Positions 24,606 through 36,900 of a DNA stretch of 64,000 nucleotides are shown piece by piece. The DNA is taken from the NCBI GenBank assembly GCA_024449915.1, contig JAMZAV010000151.1, positions 1,116,001 to 1,180,000 of the forward strand. The letters run 5' to 3'. The stretch is from Sweltsa coloradensis (lineage: Eukaryota > Arthropoda > Insecta > Plecoptera > Chloroperlidae). The position numbers were made by a program, and so were the translations under genes. Within the stretch, counting starts at the first letter, position 1. Each line of letters starts with the position of its first letter. The notes beneath the pieces are model-generated. The model was not told where the DNA came from and searched no databases. It saw nothing but the letters and a program-made list of their open reading frames with translations.

Positions 24606-24691
24606 TGCCTTATGCGGGACACGAACCGGCGTCCTCGTAGTGGCATACGCTTCCGACCAGCGCCCTAATCGTATGAGCCACCGCGGACGGC
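24606..24691 (-). repeat. tRNA-like segment (SINE head or tRNA pseudogene)
   Basis: On the minus strand it carries an A-box-like TGGCTCATACGATTAGGG and a B-box-like GCCGGTTCGTGTCCCGC with a 7-base T-loop at the right spacing. The acceptor strands do not pair, arguing against a functional tRNA. Confidence 0.5.
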
Positions 24692-24834
24692 TATTGTGTG
24701 GAATTATATTGTTTCTATAGGCCTTGCCAAATATCTAAGAAAGTTTTAAAAAATATTTACGAATTTAGATAGTAAACTTACGTAGGCAGGTATTGAACGT
24801 AGATATGTATTGAACATCTTCAGCCGAGATGGCC

Positions 24835-24885
24835 GTTTGCATAATTCAAGTCCGGGGTGCTACGATTGAGCTACCGCTATCGGTA
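24835..24885 (-). repeat. tRNA-like A-box segment
   Basis: On the minus strand GGTAGCTCAATCGTAGCACC resembles a tRNA D-arm/A-box, followed by a degenerate B box (GGACTTGAATTATGC). It is likely a tRNA-derived repeat fragment. Confidence 0.35.
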
Positions 24886-27800
24886 ACGAATACGATCACT
24901 CGGGTGTATGACGACATGAGAATGCACTCTCTACGAGTCTAAGTGCAACAACACGACACAGTTGTACATTGTTTGTTATAAGTTGTGTGTTTCTGCAACT
25001 GTTTCCCCGCGTGTTATCTGTCTCCCGCCTTACGTAACACCGACCCAGGTGGGCCGGTCGGTTGATAACAATTGTCGCAGTAGAGTAGGCCTATCGTTGC
25101 AATGTGTGCCGTGCGTGTTGTAGCTAAAGCTGATGTTGTTTGTCTCGCGTTTTCATTATTTTAGATTCTTGCATGATTATGATATTTGAAAAACGGATAA
25201 CAGCACATCGTGTTTATTACAAATATTCCTGAAGGTGTTATGTAAGACTGTCGGGGCACATCTCCTAACGCATGGAGCCCAAAGACCCAGGTTCGAGACT
25301 CGCACTGGGAATATTCACCTTTCTCTCCGCCCTACCCCATGTCTTCAATATAATCATTATGTTTAGATAGACGTATAAAGCAACAAAACGAGACACTAGT
25401 CTCTTTGGGGGCTAATAAACATAGTTGTAATTTCAATGTATATTCTAAAAATAAAGATATTTTGATTTGATTTGATTTTGATTTAGGGAGAGCAACGAAA
25501 CCGCGTTTCAAAGTATGTTTGTAATCGACGAACATGACAACATACACCCGAACATACAGTAAATGATATAGATATAAGCAATGCTTATCAGTTTTTAAAT
25601 GAATAAGATAATACAGATTGGTTTGCGCGGGTTTCCGTTCAATGTGGGGTCCGGCGCACAATGCAAAACAAAGATAAAACTCAAATAATCGCAAGCATAA
25701 CAGAACAGTGCATTGATAACATAATAGTGCATGCATTTAACATTAGGTTGGACACGCAACTGTTCTTGCTCGGCGTCAAAATTCATATGTATAGAAAAAG
25801 AAAATTGGAAGATTATGATAGATATTTGAAATTGAGAAAAACATTTAACAAACTTTGAAATGGGCTTTTTTTTTATGAAATCAATGCAATGTCATCAAAG
25901 TAAGGATTCCTCGATTCAGTCTGGATAACAATTTGACCCATTGCCGATGCAGGGTCGCATACGTAACACACCACGACATAACGATCTCCATGAATAATAT
26001 ACGTTTCTAAATCTTCGTGTTGTCCGGAAGTCTGTCGAGTGACCTTGACAGTGCTTCTTGAATCACCAGAATATTTATGTCCCGTGTCACGTGATGTGAT
26101 GTGCGTCCACCTGCCTTCTGTCTGTCTGTGTGTTTGCATGGTCAATCAATGACATTATTCACCACGCCACGCGACAGTCAAATACGTGTGTATGACGTAC
26201 ACTAGGCCGGGCCATTATAGATCCACCCCGTACTCGAAACCAGCGCAATCGATATCTCCACGAGGCAAACATGGGCCCTCATTCGCTTCGCGATGCATCA
26301 ACACTTTACGTCACAATTCCACTCAGAAGGGACTTTTCTCGGAATTCATCATCTTTCTCGTATTTTTAATGTCAAAGAGAGGATGCACACAAAAAGTAAA
26401 TTATGCTAAAAATAAGAAGACGTTGATTGCCATGCGCAATTCCTTACAGAACGTGGCTTCAACAATCAACATAAACAAAGTGCTGAAGCTCGCTCACTCA
26501 ACGCTAGTCAGAAAAAATAATTCCTTGAAAAATGTGGCATCAATGGAAAACAATAAAAAAAAACATCGCTTTGGCACAAAAAAAAACTGTTGTTTTTGCA
26601 TTACGCACGATGACGCATGCATCGCTATAGTAGTGTTTCATAAGATTTCTCGAGGAATCCACACATAAATCAAATGTTAACATATTCTCCAGCACGTCAT
26701 TGGATGATAATATATCCACGAGTTAGTTGTTTATGGTGACGACTGTACCGCGACGATGACGACAGTGATGACGACATGTTGGTGTTCGATGTTGCTTATT
26801 AGTTGTTAGAGCTCCCGAAAACGAAAGTTCAAAGATACACAAAGAGCAAATGAGATATAAGCATATTAAGCTGCTGCTACTGAGCGAGTGAAACTCACCT
26901 TTTTATACTATTATTTTCCCAAGAGGTTGATTTCACTTTGCTATTGACTCTTTTATTAACACCGACATTATAGATAAACAAACCGGGCTGGTTAGAACTA
27001 AGTAGCCGCTTGCATCACGGTCACTATACACAACACTGTTCAGATTAAGAAATCTCCACAAAACTGAAAGTGTCACACTCACAACCTACAAACAAACTAG
27101 CGTAACATTACATGGGTCGTGGTAAGTAGACGGGTGACAAAACCCGTTCGCCATTATAAACATGACGGTACCATGTAGTTCAATCATAGAGCTAATATGA
27201 GTTCATGAGTTCGATGAGTTCAATAGAGAATAGAATACTATTATTGACGATGTAAAAAATAGAAAAATAATTTGGAAGAGGTAGTATCAAAATTCAGCCT
27301 TGTGACGGAGTCAATGAGTCTATCCTTAGCCGGAATCCGTGACATGTGTGAGACACGTAAAAGTGAAACAGGTTTCAAACACAGAAATCGTGTTCAGATT
27401 TTAAATTGATATCGACTTATTAGTAAAGGGTTAACCAGGAAAGATGTTGGGAAGAACGAAAAATATGGCAAAAACTGGTGGAGGTCCCCGAAGATGAAGA
27501 AAGTGAAGTAGCCCTGCCCGATTTGGTTGGAAATAGGGCTCGATATTGATTGATCGACTTATTGACTTAGATCATAATAACGGAAGTAAAAATATAAATT
27601 TGCAAAATAACAAAATGGTCTAAAAATAAAAGTAAGGTAGGCCACATGAGCGACCAGATAAATGTTGAAATATCTGTGAAATTAACTATAGGCTACTGTA
27701 AATCAATTACCAACGTTCCACATTTCGAGAGGCTAAGACATGATTGATATTTGATTGGAAGCCAAAAATACCAAGACTATGACCTATTTCAAGCCTGATG

Positions 27801-28373
27801 TGAATTCTGTTCAGCCTGTGAAGAACTACCATTACAGTCTATGATTTATAGCTCTCCATTCATGCATGCATGTATGCTTGTCTAGGCCTAATTACCCGCC
27901 CATCATCTCATTCAGTTCAATTGTGCTCCAACGAGCTAATGCCACGGCGCAACGGACTGGTGTCCTGCCCTCGCGACAACAAACACAACGCCACATTACA
28001 CTGCAACCCAACCGAACTATCTTCTTCGAGAGTATAGAATAACACGCGAAACCAATCAAATCAAGATACATCTCCACATGTCGAATCAACCAATGAAACG
28101 GTAGACAAGTAGCGCAAGGCGAACTTGGATTAAAAAATAAATGAGTTTACAATCTAATCCACCGTGACTAAATTGAAGAACTGAATTTATATTTTGTATT
28201 TGCAACAATAAACCAAAGTAACTGATCGTGTAACCCGCGTTTAAAGTTCCAACGTATTATATTATGGCGACGGTGTATTTTCAATAAGTGTAATACAAAT
28301 ACCTACTCAAGCTAAAAGAGGCCTTCAAATTCCAACTCGACACCTTCTCGCGGTTTGGCCCGTGAATAGGGGA
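24886..28373. other. Non-coding stretch; short open frames only
   Basis: Contains a (TTTGA)n microsatellite near 25460-25484 and a plus-strand tRNA B-box-like ggttcgagact near 25291. The longest open frame (26186-26668, plus, 160 codons) has no recognisable domain and AT-rich random composition. No gene supported. Confidence 0.45.
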
Positions 28374-28392
28374 GTTTCACTCCCTGAAACTA

Positions 28393-28548
28393 ATGGCGAG
28401 CTCTGGGTCGTCGTCGGGGAACCCCTTCCCTTTGACTACCTCCCCGACGGCGACGACAAAGACAACACGGACGGATGATGACTCAGACGGAGACGACCAC
28501 GACGTGGGGGAACCCCTGCCCTCCCTATATGCTTGTGGCTTTTTTTAA
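28393..28548 (+). other. GC-rich 51-codon open frame, possible exon of unknown gene
   Basis: ATG at 28393 to TAA at 28548. The frame reads Ser/Thr-rich then acidic (MASSGSSSGNPFPLTTSPTA, later DDDSDGDDHDVGE), and the GC content is far above the flanks. The minus strand is also open across it in one frame, so strand is uncertain. It is flanked upstream by the hairpin gtttcactccctgaaac (28374-28390). It might be an untranslated or alternative first exon, or a repeat; no homology is recognised. Confidence 0.2.
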
Positions 28549-28935
28549 TGTATTCGTTCAAGCTACAAATTGAAGAAAATATCGTATATCTATGTAAGGC
28601 AAAAATTATGGGTAATAGACGTCTGCACGACTATCTTGACTACGTTTAGTTAGACAACGACAACGTTTCTTCTGCCCATCACACAACCCGCCTACAACAT
28701 GCGACCTATGACGGGCTAAACATTACACGAATGTTCTATCTTGATTGAAACTCGAGAGCCTAAAAAAAAATTGCCTTAGGCATTTGACGTCATCGTCGCT
28801 TGTTCTTTTGGCCGCCCTATTATTTAGCGTGTCAAATAAAACAATGTAGCGGCCATCATTATTTAGATGAAACCTGCTATCAGTTATCTTTCAAGTGTAT
28901 GTGTACGTTTCTTTTGTCGTTATCAAAGGCTTTTA

Positions 28936-29007
28936 CCCTACACGGGACTCAAACCAAGTCCATCCGGTTCTATACCAGTGATTTTGCCACTTGAGCTACC
29001 TCGTCCA
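28936..29007 (-). repeat. tRNA-like segment (SINE head or tRNA pseudogene)
   Basis: Minus strand GAGGTAGCTCAAGTGGCAAA is a good A box, and CTTGGTTTGAGTCCCGTG a good B box, about 30 bases apart. The T-stem and acceptor stem have mismatches, so a tRNA-derived SINE is the likely source. Confidence 0.5.
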
Positions 29008-32000
29008 CAAGATAAAATCATATTTAATTGTTGTAATTGTAGGTTTTATTACGCTCCCACAATAACACAACAGTCTGATCATATCAAAATTTCCCCCGTA
29101 CGTCCCTTCTCTCAAACGTTTAATTATTATATGAACATTCATAGCTTGCTTTGTTCTGCTTTGTAGTTGGGGGAGCTTTACCGACCCCCGCTGTCATTCC
29201 CATCAGATTGAATAGGCGGGAATCGAGAGCAAACGTAAGATGAAAGACGGACGAAACCGTCCTCGCAGTGGGCGTGGGAAAATCCTGGTGTGATGTCTGA
29301 ATTGAACTGGTTTTAACACCTACACAACCTTTCCATTCAACTTGGCTGGCTTGGCTGATTAATATGCAATACACTTGACGGACGAGGTGTGGAGAAAGAC
29401 CGGTCTCTAATTGTCTAGGCGTACGGAAGATCGTTTGTCTAGTGATAATTACAGTTGTAACTGTTTGTGTAAATAATAAAAATGCTATCGCTATAGTTAC
29501 TTATGATGCAAACAATACACATGGAGATGCTAGCGTTATTTTTATTGACATCGCTTAGTATCTCCTAAAAATAAAGTAAACACACCAATAGTACAAACGG
29601 AAAAAAACAAAATAGTGAAGTAAAACTCAAGACGTAAGAGGGTAGGACAAGCTAATTCATGTTCGCTCTGCTGACTGATACCGTTGAGTGACTAATATGA
29701 TTGTAAGTACCGGTAGTTGTCAAGGAAGCGGAAACATAGGGCTCCACAGCAACACTTTCCAATAAATAATTTTTAAATATTTAATTGATTTTCAGGATTT
29801 TTGATTTTCTAAAAGTTTAAAATTGACCACATTCATGGATTGATCCTGGCTGATAAACATAAAATTGTAAATGAAGTTATGTCATAATTTAACTCAAAGT
29901 AACATCAAACTTATTATTTAAATGTGGTTTGCAATGACTTATTTCATTATTTTGATTCGCGTTTCAATTGCATTTGCTAAAAAAGCACACACAATTTCTA
30001 CTTGTAGTTGCACTAAGCTGTGTTGTTCTGGGGTGGTTGATCAACTATTGCCGAAGTCATACGTTTCACCTTTGCAAAATAGTGTACTTTATATCCAACA
30101 TCTATTTGCTCTTTTGTTGTTATGCTTTTGATGTCGGAGCTTTGTTTTGCTGCCTGGATGAATATTGTCACGGGAAATTATGTACACGCCATTGTGTAAC
30201 CACATGCATTTTTGTCATTAGTGCGGACGAGTGGACGTGGGACAAGCAAAGTACTTTACTTTCACTTGAAATTTAAAAAAATCACTTTCCTGTTTGTTCC
30301 GAAATCATGGAACATTATGGTTCTCAAACTATTATTATAATCACCTAGACATTGAATGAAGCACAACAATGCAGGACTTAATTTGTACAAAAGAAATCAT
30401 TTACAACTGGCAAACACGTCGGGTACGTCCTTTCTTAACCTAAAGGTCGCGAGTTCGAATCCACCATTAAAAGAATCAACTCTGGGCGAATAGTGATTTA
30501 GTTTCCTTCAACAATCTGTTAGGTGAGTATAGCATCGCATCCCTACTTTGAATACTCCGTACCCGACCCGTGCTCATCAAATATTCGGCACAGTCTCTTG
30601 CATCCGCTCTTGCACAACGTGTCGTTCAAACAACAATGCAGATTTACACAGCAGTCCAGTTGCCTAATTTCTCTCATGTAGAACATACCACCAATGAGTG
30701 GAGTTCGCCATGAATAACAACCAATATCGCTCAGACAGGCCTACGCGAAAACTTATAAAATACAAAGAAATTCATAAATAACTTCTACAATACATAATGA
30801 TTGTGACTTCGGTATACTGACAATGTAAAAAAAAATAGTGAAAAAAATAGTTATGGTATTTATATGCTTCTCTCATTCCACAAAACGCTTTCAAAGTGAA
30901 ATGAAGTGTTATTGACTTTCTTATCAATTGAATTTTAATAAGATTCACAGTACAACTATAATTTATATTAGAAAAATACGTCCATGTGTAGCGGCGCCCC
31001 CATATGGCCTCTCTATAGCGTCGTGCGATGCGCTTGTAATGAATGCACTCGTGTGCATACTGCACAGTAGTGCAGCAATTACTCGAGGTTTTGGGTGGCG
31101 TGGGAGGAAAACACGAACGATTGCAGAGTATACAACACCACAGATGCCTTAGTCGAAAAATAACGGGAAAAAGATGTTCTGGGAAAGGAAATAAAAATGC
31201 GTGCAGACAGACAAACATTCAATAAATATTATATAGGCCTACACGCGAACGGAAGAAGGCGCAGAATTTTATAAGTATTGTTTCGACTATTCCACAACAC
31301 TAGATGAAAGTGAATGTCATGCCTTGAAAATATTTTTTAAAACTGATTTCTTGCTCTATCAACTAATTTAGGATTTACAGGATTATTTATTATTTACGGA
31401 TTAGTGCTCGTAATTTGTATCAATAAATATTATGTAAATATGATGGTCAATTATGTGAAGTTTGTGAGCTACTTCTAAAAGTTGCTACATAAGATAATTA
31501 CAACTCGTAAGTGCAACCATCTTGACAGCAATTGAGTCGGCAAGTGCACTCGACTCGTAGCTCCAACTAATATTGTATTGTTGGGGTAGGCGCGGGCTCG
31601 GTAAGGCTATAGCAATTGACCACTACAAGATTAGATAGTCGCCTCGAATGTAAACTGTAAAAAAATATTCCAGTTTTTTCTTGTTTTATCATGCTGAATA
31701 ATGCCGCGTTGCCAATTTTATAACGCTGAATCAGCGTGGTGATTTTTTTTTTTTTACATTTTAACGTTTCCTTTCCTTAACGTTCATTGTCAAGACGCAC
31801 ATGCACAACTACAGAAGTAGTTACTTAATTAATCCGAATTATGACAGGTAATATGAAGATGTTTTATCGCTATTAGCAAAGTTGTTAAAAATTAAAGAGA
31901 TGGGTTTTATTTGTAACAACTAAAACAACAATACATAACAAAAGTTGCATTAGATTACGTTTACAAAATAAATAAAGATATTATTCACAGCAAATGGTAT

Positions 32001-33576
32001 TTAAAAATAAACGTAATTAGGCAAAAATAACGCAAATAACGTTATTATTGTACTAGTCGATAAGAACAAAGCGCCTGAACAGGGATTGATTCAAATCTTC
32101 GAACTCTTTGCAATCAGACATCTCAGGTGAGCGGTGTTCCATCTTCAGTATCTTCTTTCTTTGCATGCACAATTACTCCATCTAACAACAGTGTACGTAC
32201 GTCTGTCTGTCCTTCAACCGGTGATGTAAGAGAGGAGGTGTTTTCCAGTACAAGAATAGTATGGTGAACTCCAAGCTGAGTCAACAATGCAAGACGATGT
32301 TAGCTAGTATTGTTAGGACGAAAACATACCACGCACGATTTAACATTGAATAAAACTGTATAGTGGATAAAATTATTTAATAACTACATTTAAACAACGC
32401 TTCGGGAATTATTTAAAATCATAATCATCATCAATAAAATCATAATTACCAAAACAAAGAAAATGGCTAAGGTAAACAAATTTCATAAGTAAGAATACCA
32501 CTTGAAGTTGACAAATAAAGAAATGATAAAGAGATACAAGATTGGCATAATATGAAAGTGTATTTTAATGTTTTCAAAGCTGCCTATTTCAGTTTCCTAC
32601 ATATCAATTTAATTGTTAAATAGTTTAGCCACTAAACGGTTTAATGGAATACCATGAAGTGCTAGATTTTAGGAGATTTTTCAATGAGTTTTGCACCAAA
32701 CATGGTCAAAAATCGACAACTATGTTACTAGTACGAATAGTACAGGAATGCGGACCCCGAGGACCAATTTGATACACAATTCGCGGGTGGTTTCGTTTCG
32801 TTGTGCGTGTACGCAACGCAACAGTATACTGCCAAGAGTCCAGCCAGCCTGATAGTAGTGTCGAGAGTACAGAGTTTCCATTGCATGCAAGTAATGCCAG
32901 CCAGCGTTGCGACATACGCCCCCGCAGGTATAGGTAATTCATTTGACAGTGCGCCGTGAAGCATAGCCGACTCTCATTACCCGGCAATCGTGTAACGCAA
33001 TAGAACTTCGACTACCCAAGGTATTAATTGCATTTCATGCTAATGGAGTGTTTTATGTGGAATAAAGATGAAGGAAAGGTATATTGGTAGTAAACTATCG
33101 TACACTTTTCTCCTGTTCTACGAGGGACGGTGTAACTCTGTGATCACTCGGTTCTACCACCAGCATGCGACCAACTTCCGTTGAAAGCGAATGAACGGAT
33201 GTGAACGATTCATTGAAGAGATCATTCATTGTACAGAGTACAGACCACCACTCTTTCATGACACACTGGCCAACTCGCAATACAATATCGTAATCACGAA
33301 ACTTGTGTTATAGCGTGCACCATTGCGGATAGATAAATATTGTGTATTACATTTCTAGTCAGGTTGACATTACAGCAATGTTTCGATTTAGTTATTCAAC
33401 GATTGGCAAGAATTGGAAATATATTATACTTGGAAGAATGTAATTGTTTCGAAAATCGAAAAATGATAATATTCATTAGGTCTTAACTGTTTGATGAAAT
33501 GGTTACTGTGTGCGTGTGCTCTCCACTGTAGGAGTGGAAGTGTTCAAAACGGCGCCAGATTCAAATTTTCAGTAGG
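29008..33576. other. Non-coding stretch with MITE fragment; nothing else recognised
   Basis: Besides the MITE fragment at 29725-29875 and a plus-strand B-box-like gagttcgaatccacc near 30450, I see only short random open frames in AT-rich DNA. Confidence 0.45.
29725..29875 (+). mobile_element. MITE family, copy B (fragment)
   Basis: Diverged, truncated copy. The blocks gaaacatagggctccacagc, aaaattgaccacattc and tcctggctgataaacat follow the same order as in copies A, C and D. The right-hand third and terminal repeats are missing. Confidence 0.6.
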
Positions 33577-33940
33577 AATGTGACACATTTGGCAATTAGC
33601 AAATAGCTATTCGCTCGCCCAAGATGCATCCGACGTATATGAAACTTTGCAAAGTTGTCAAAAAAGCATACATGGACAGTCCTGCGGTCATAGATTTTCA
33701 AAATTTTGTCTTAATCAGCCAGAAAAAAATCAAGAATATAGTCAATTTTTTAGTTTTAACAAAATCAAAATTCGTGAAAACTAATTTATTTTTTTACAAA
33801 TGATTTTAAACAAAATTAGGAAATGTGTTACTGCAGAGCCCTATATTTCCACATTCATGACATATTATGTTAAAAATTTCAAACACCTGTGGTTTCAGTC
33901 GGCCGAGCGAACAGCAATTTACCTAAAACGCATGTCCTAT
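33577..33940 (-). mobile_element. MITE family, copy C (inverted, near complete)
   Basis: Reverse-oriented copy with both inverted ends: gcaaatagctattcgctcgcc at 33599-33619 and gccgagcgaacagcaattt at 33902-33920. The outer blocks gacacatttggcaatt and ctaaaacgcatgtcct extend homology with copy D beyond these. This is the best copy, with D, for defining the family boundaries. Confidence 0.78.
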
Positions 33941-36900
33941 ACTTTGTTAATATTATATAGACTTGGTTAGCGTCAAATCTACAACACTGAATCTAATCAC
34001 TATCATGTCTCGCTAATAATTGACAATACGTTATCGTGCCAAGTTATTGTGATGGTCTCTAGCGTGGGCGGAACACGACGAGATTAATAACACATGGAAT
34101 GATTAGCAGTTGCAAATAGACGAGTTAGTACGTTGCCACATCCGGAGTGTGTGCGATGGCAGCAGATGTCACCGACTGTCATTCGCCTCAGCTCAGGTTG
34201 AAGGACAGTCACGCAAGGTGCAGTAGTGACAGCGGCTCGTCTTTGTGGAGGACTTGGAACGCAACGAGGAGGGAAGGATCGACGCACTGACTGCAGTAAT
34301 TTGACCCTAAAACTCGCTGCAATATCGAAGAAATCAAAATTATAGTCGACCCAACGGATTGTTGAGAACAAGTGTTTTCAAGATGGTCGCGGTGGCGCTA
34401 AATTTGAAGGATTCGTGAAATGAGTACACGCAATCTTTATGGAAATCAACACTAATCAAAGGAGGTTAGACAAGATTTCTATCGCGTTTATTTAGTCTAG
34501 AGTCCAGTTTAATGTTCTTGTTTACCTAGTTGTAGTTGATACCGATTTCAGAGTTATTTGACTGCGGCTCCAAATGTCCGAAACTATCAGATTGTTTAAT
34601 AAAGGGGTTGCAAACTATATTGGGTAGGCCAGGCCTATAAGAATAAGCAAGATTTTGCCCATATCCACTCGATTCCCTAGCTATTGTTCAAAGGACAATT
34701 TGACGTATTTATTAAATTGCAATGATGGGTGCTATTTGAAGCGACGAACCGTACTGAGTGACATAAACTCTTGTTTTGTGGGAATGATAGTGAGGCTCAA
34801 GTCGAAGCCGCTCCCCTAGGATTTATTTGTATTGTGCGAAGCTTCTATTTGCGAGATTCGAAGCTACGTCCCTCGGACTCTACACGCGTCGGCCAAACCG
34901 AATGTTCAAGTAAAAGTACTTATTCAGTCAACGTAGAAGGATTTCCCCATTCACCATTTCGATTATTTCGTTGCACATGAATATAAATTTGAATTTCCGA
35001 CATTGATTTCAACACGACACAGCCTATCGTAAATCATGTTCAATTGAAATGTAGTGAAACGCGGCATTGATTCTATTTTTACCTTGAGAGCGTGTGTCGT
35101 CACTCGGTTGCTTTGTCACATAACAGTCACGTCTGGTCTGTCTGGTGGTTGACCACGTGGCTGGAGCAAGACGGTGTACCCCGCTCGGCTCTGACACGTG
35201 TGACCTGGTTTATTTGGTCGGTACCGCGCGCACCACCTTGCTTCTTCGCGCGGACACAAAGGATACGCCGGACGCGCCGCCACTGCACGGTGCGCACGCA
35301 GCCACGCCACTGACGTAATCAACATTTCGACACTTTTTGGAAGAGGAAGCCATTCCATCGAGCTTAAGTAGAAAATCCAAAGTGAAAACGCTACATTTGG
35401 ACTCTTTTTTAAAACAAAAAAAAAAACACGGTGTCAGAATCCGTATAATCACATTGTTGGTGGGAAACACATTTTTAAATGGTGCAAAACGTTCTTGTTA
35501 TCAACTTGAAAACTATAACAATGTTTTCGTCTGAAAAGCATGCTTTCCTGCCTTTTTTTAAGAAGCGCATGTTTTTAGGGAGTTTGAGCCAATCCACTTT
35601 CTCCACTGCCCCAACCTCCTCCGGGAAAATATATCTTGAATAAAAATACATGACGTACCTTTTATAATAAGCCAGTCAATTACACAATTAATCCCCAAGA
35701 GAAATTGTTCAAATGTTTCTACATTGCGTCTCTCCGGCTATAGTTGCTACTTTTACGAACATGTTGACATATTTTTTCAAAAGCTCACCCCGCTGTATTT
35801 TTCTCATGTTTACAATATGTGCAGCACACGACATTATTGCAAGAAAGCACCTAGAAAACATGAAAACTACAATAACATGGAACGTGTCTATAAACACATA
35901 GGGTACCCAGTGTCTTGTGTGCGAGTCTAATAAAAAGTATATACAAACATCTATCTCTATTCTCTAGGTCATTCAATTACTGTTATTTCCTGCTTCAACT
36001 TATCAGGAAGTTCTACTGAGGACGATTTTAGGCACATCCAAGGTCTTCTTTAAGTATGAACCAATCAGAAGAAATCTAACGCCAATTAAAAAACTTGCAA
36101 ATGGAAAATTTATCCGCGAAAACAACGAAAAACTACTCATATGCTGGCAACATATATAGGAAATCATCAACATCCACAGCACGCCAACGTTTCACACTAT
36201 TTAATTGATTTGTCCAACGTTATCAAACTCTAGATCCCTCTCAAGGAGGCAGTGTTGTTCTACAGCGCTGGTAGATAGTGCAGCGTTGATGTTAGTCAAG
36301 CTTCGCCGACCATCAGGATTGCAACCAGATTTATGAGCAATATTTCCAATAAACGACATGTTTTACGCAAGCCTTGTTGGACACTTTACATGCTTGTTTT
36401 GATACTGTACACAGGAATGCCCGTCGAGTACGAGTACGCCTAGAGCTTGAACCAGTTTCTACAAGATGGAAGTCACATCACGTCTCAAACTGCACATACC
36501 GGTACATCAGTGTTCAGTTGGTAAAAAAAAGGGATTTTACATTTTTATTTCGCAATAATTTGTTTTTCTAATTATCTATAACATACTGTTTTGCACCTTG
36601 TGGGATCTCGATCCCGTTGCCAGTAAATAAATAATCTCAAATTACTCAATTTTTTTCACGATGGATTTTTTTTTTTATTTAGACAAATTAAGTAAGTAAA
36701 TTAAGAAGCTAAAAATCACGGGATTGATCCGAAAAGTTCATTCCTCAAACTATGTAATGTTAGTGCAATATACGTTCTCTTTTGTTTGCTAATAGCATTT
36801 ATAGAGAATTAACAAATCATTATTGACCGAATCCTATAATTTCACTCGATTATCGGGGCTTCGCAATTTCTGTGACCAAATCGAGTGATTAGTTTCAACA

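Noticed and set aside
26186..26668. 160-codon plus-strand open frame
   Set aside because: No domain, low-complexity Lys/Asn-rich tail, no splice or promoter support; plausible by chance in 64 kb.
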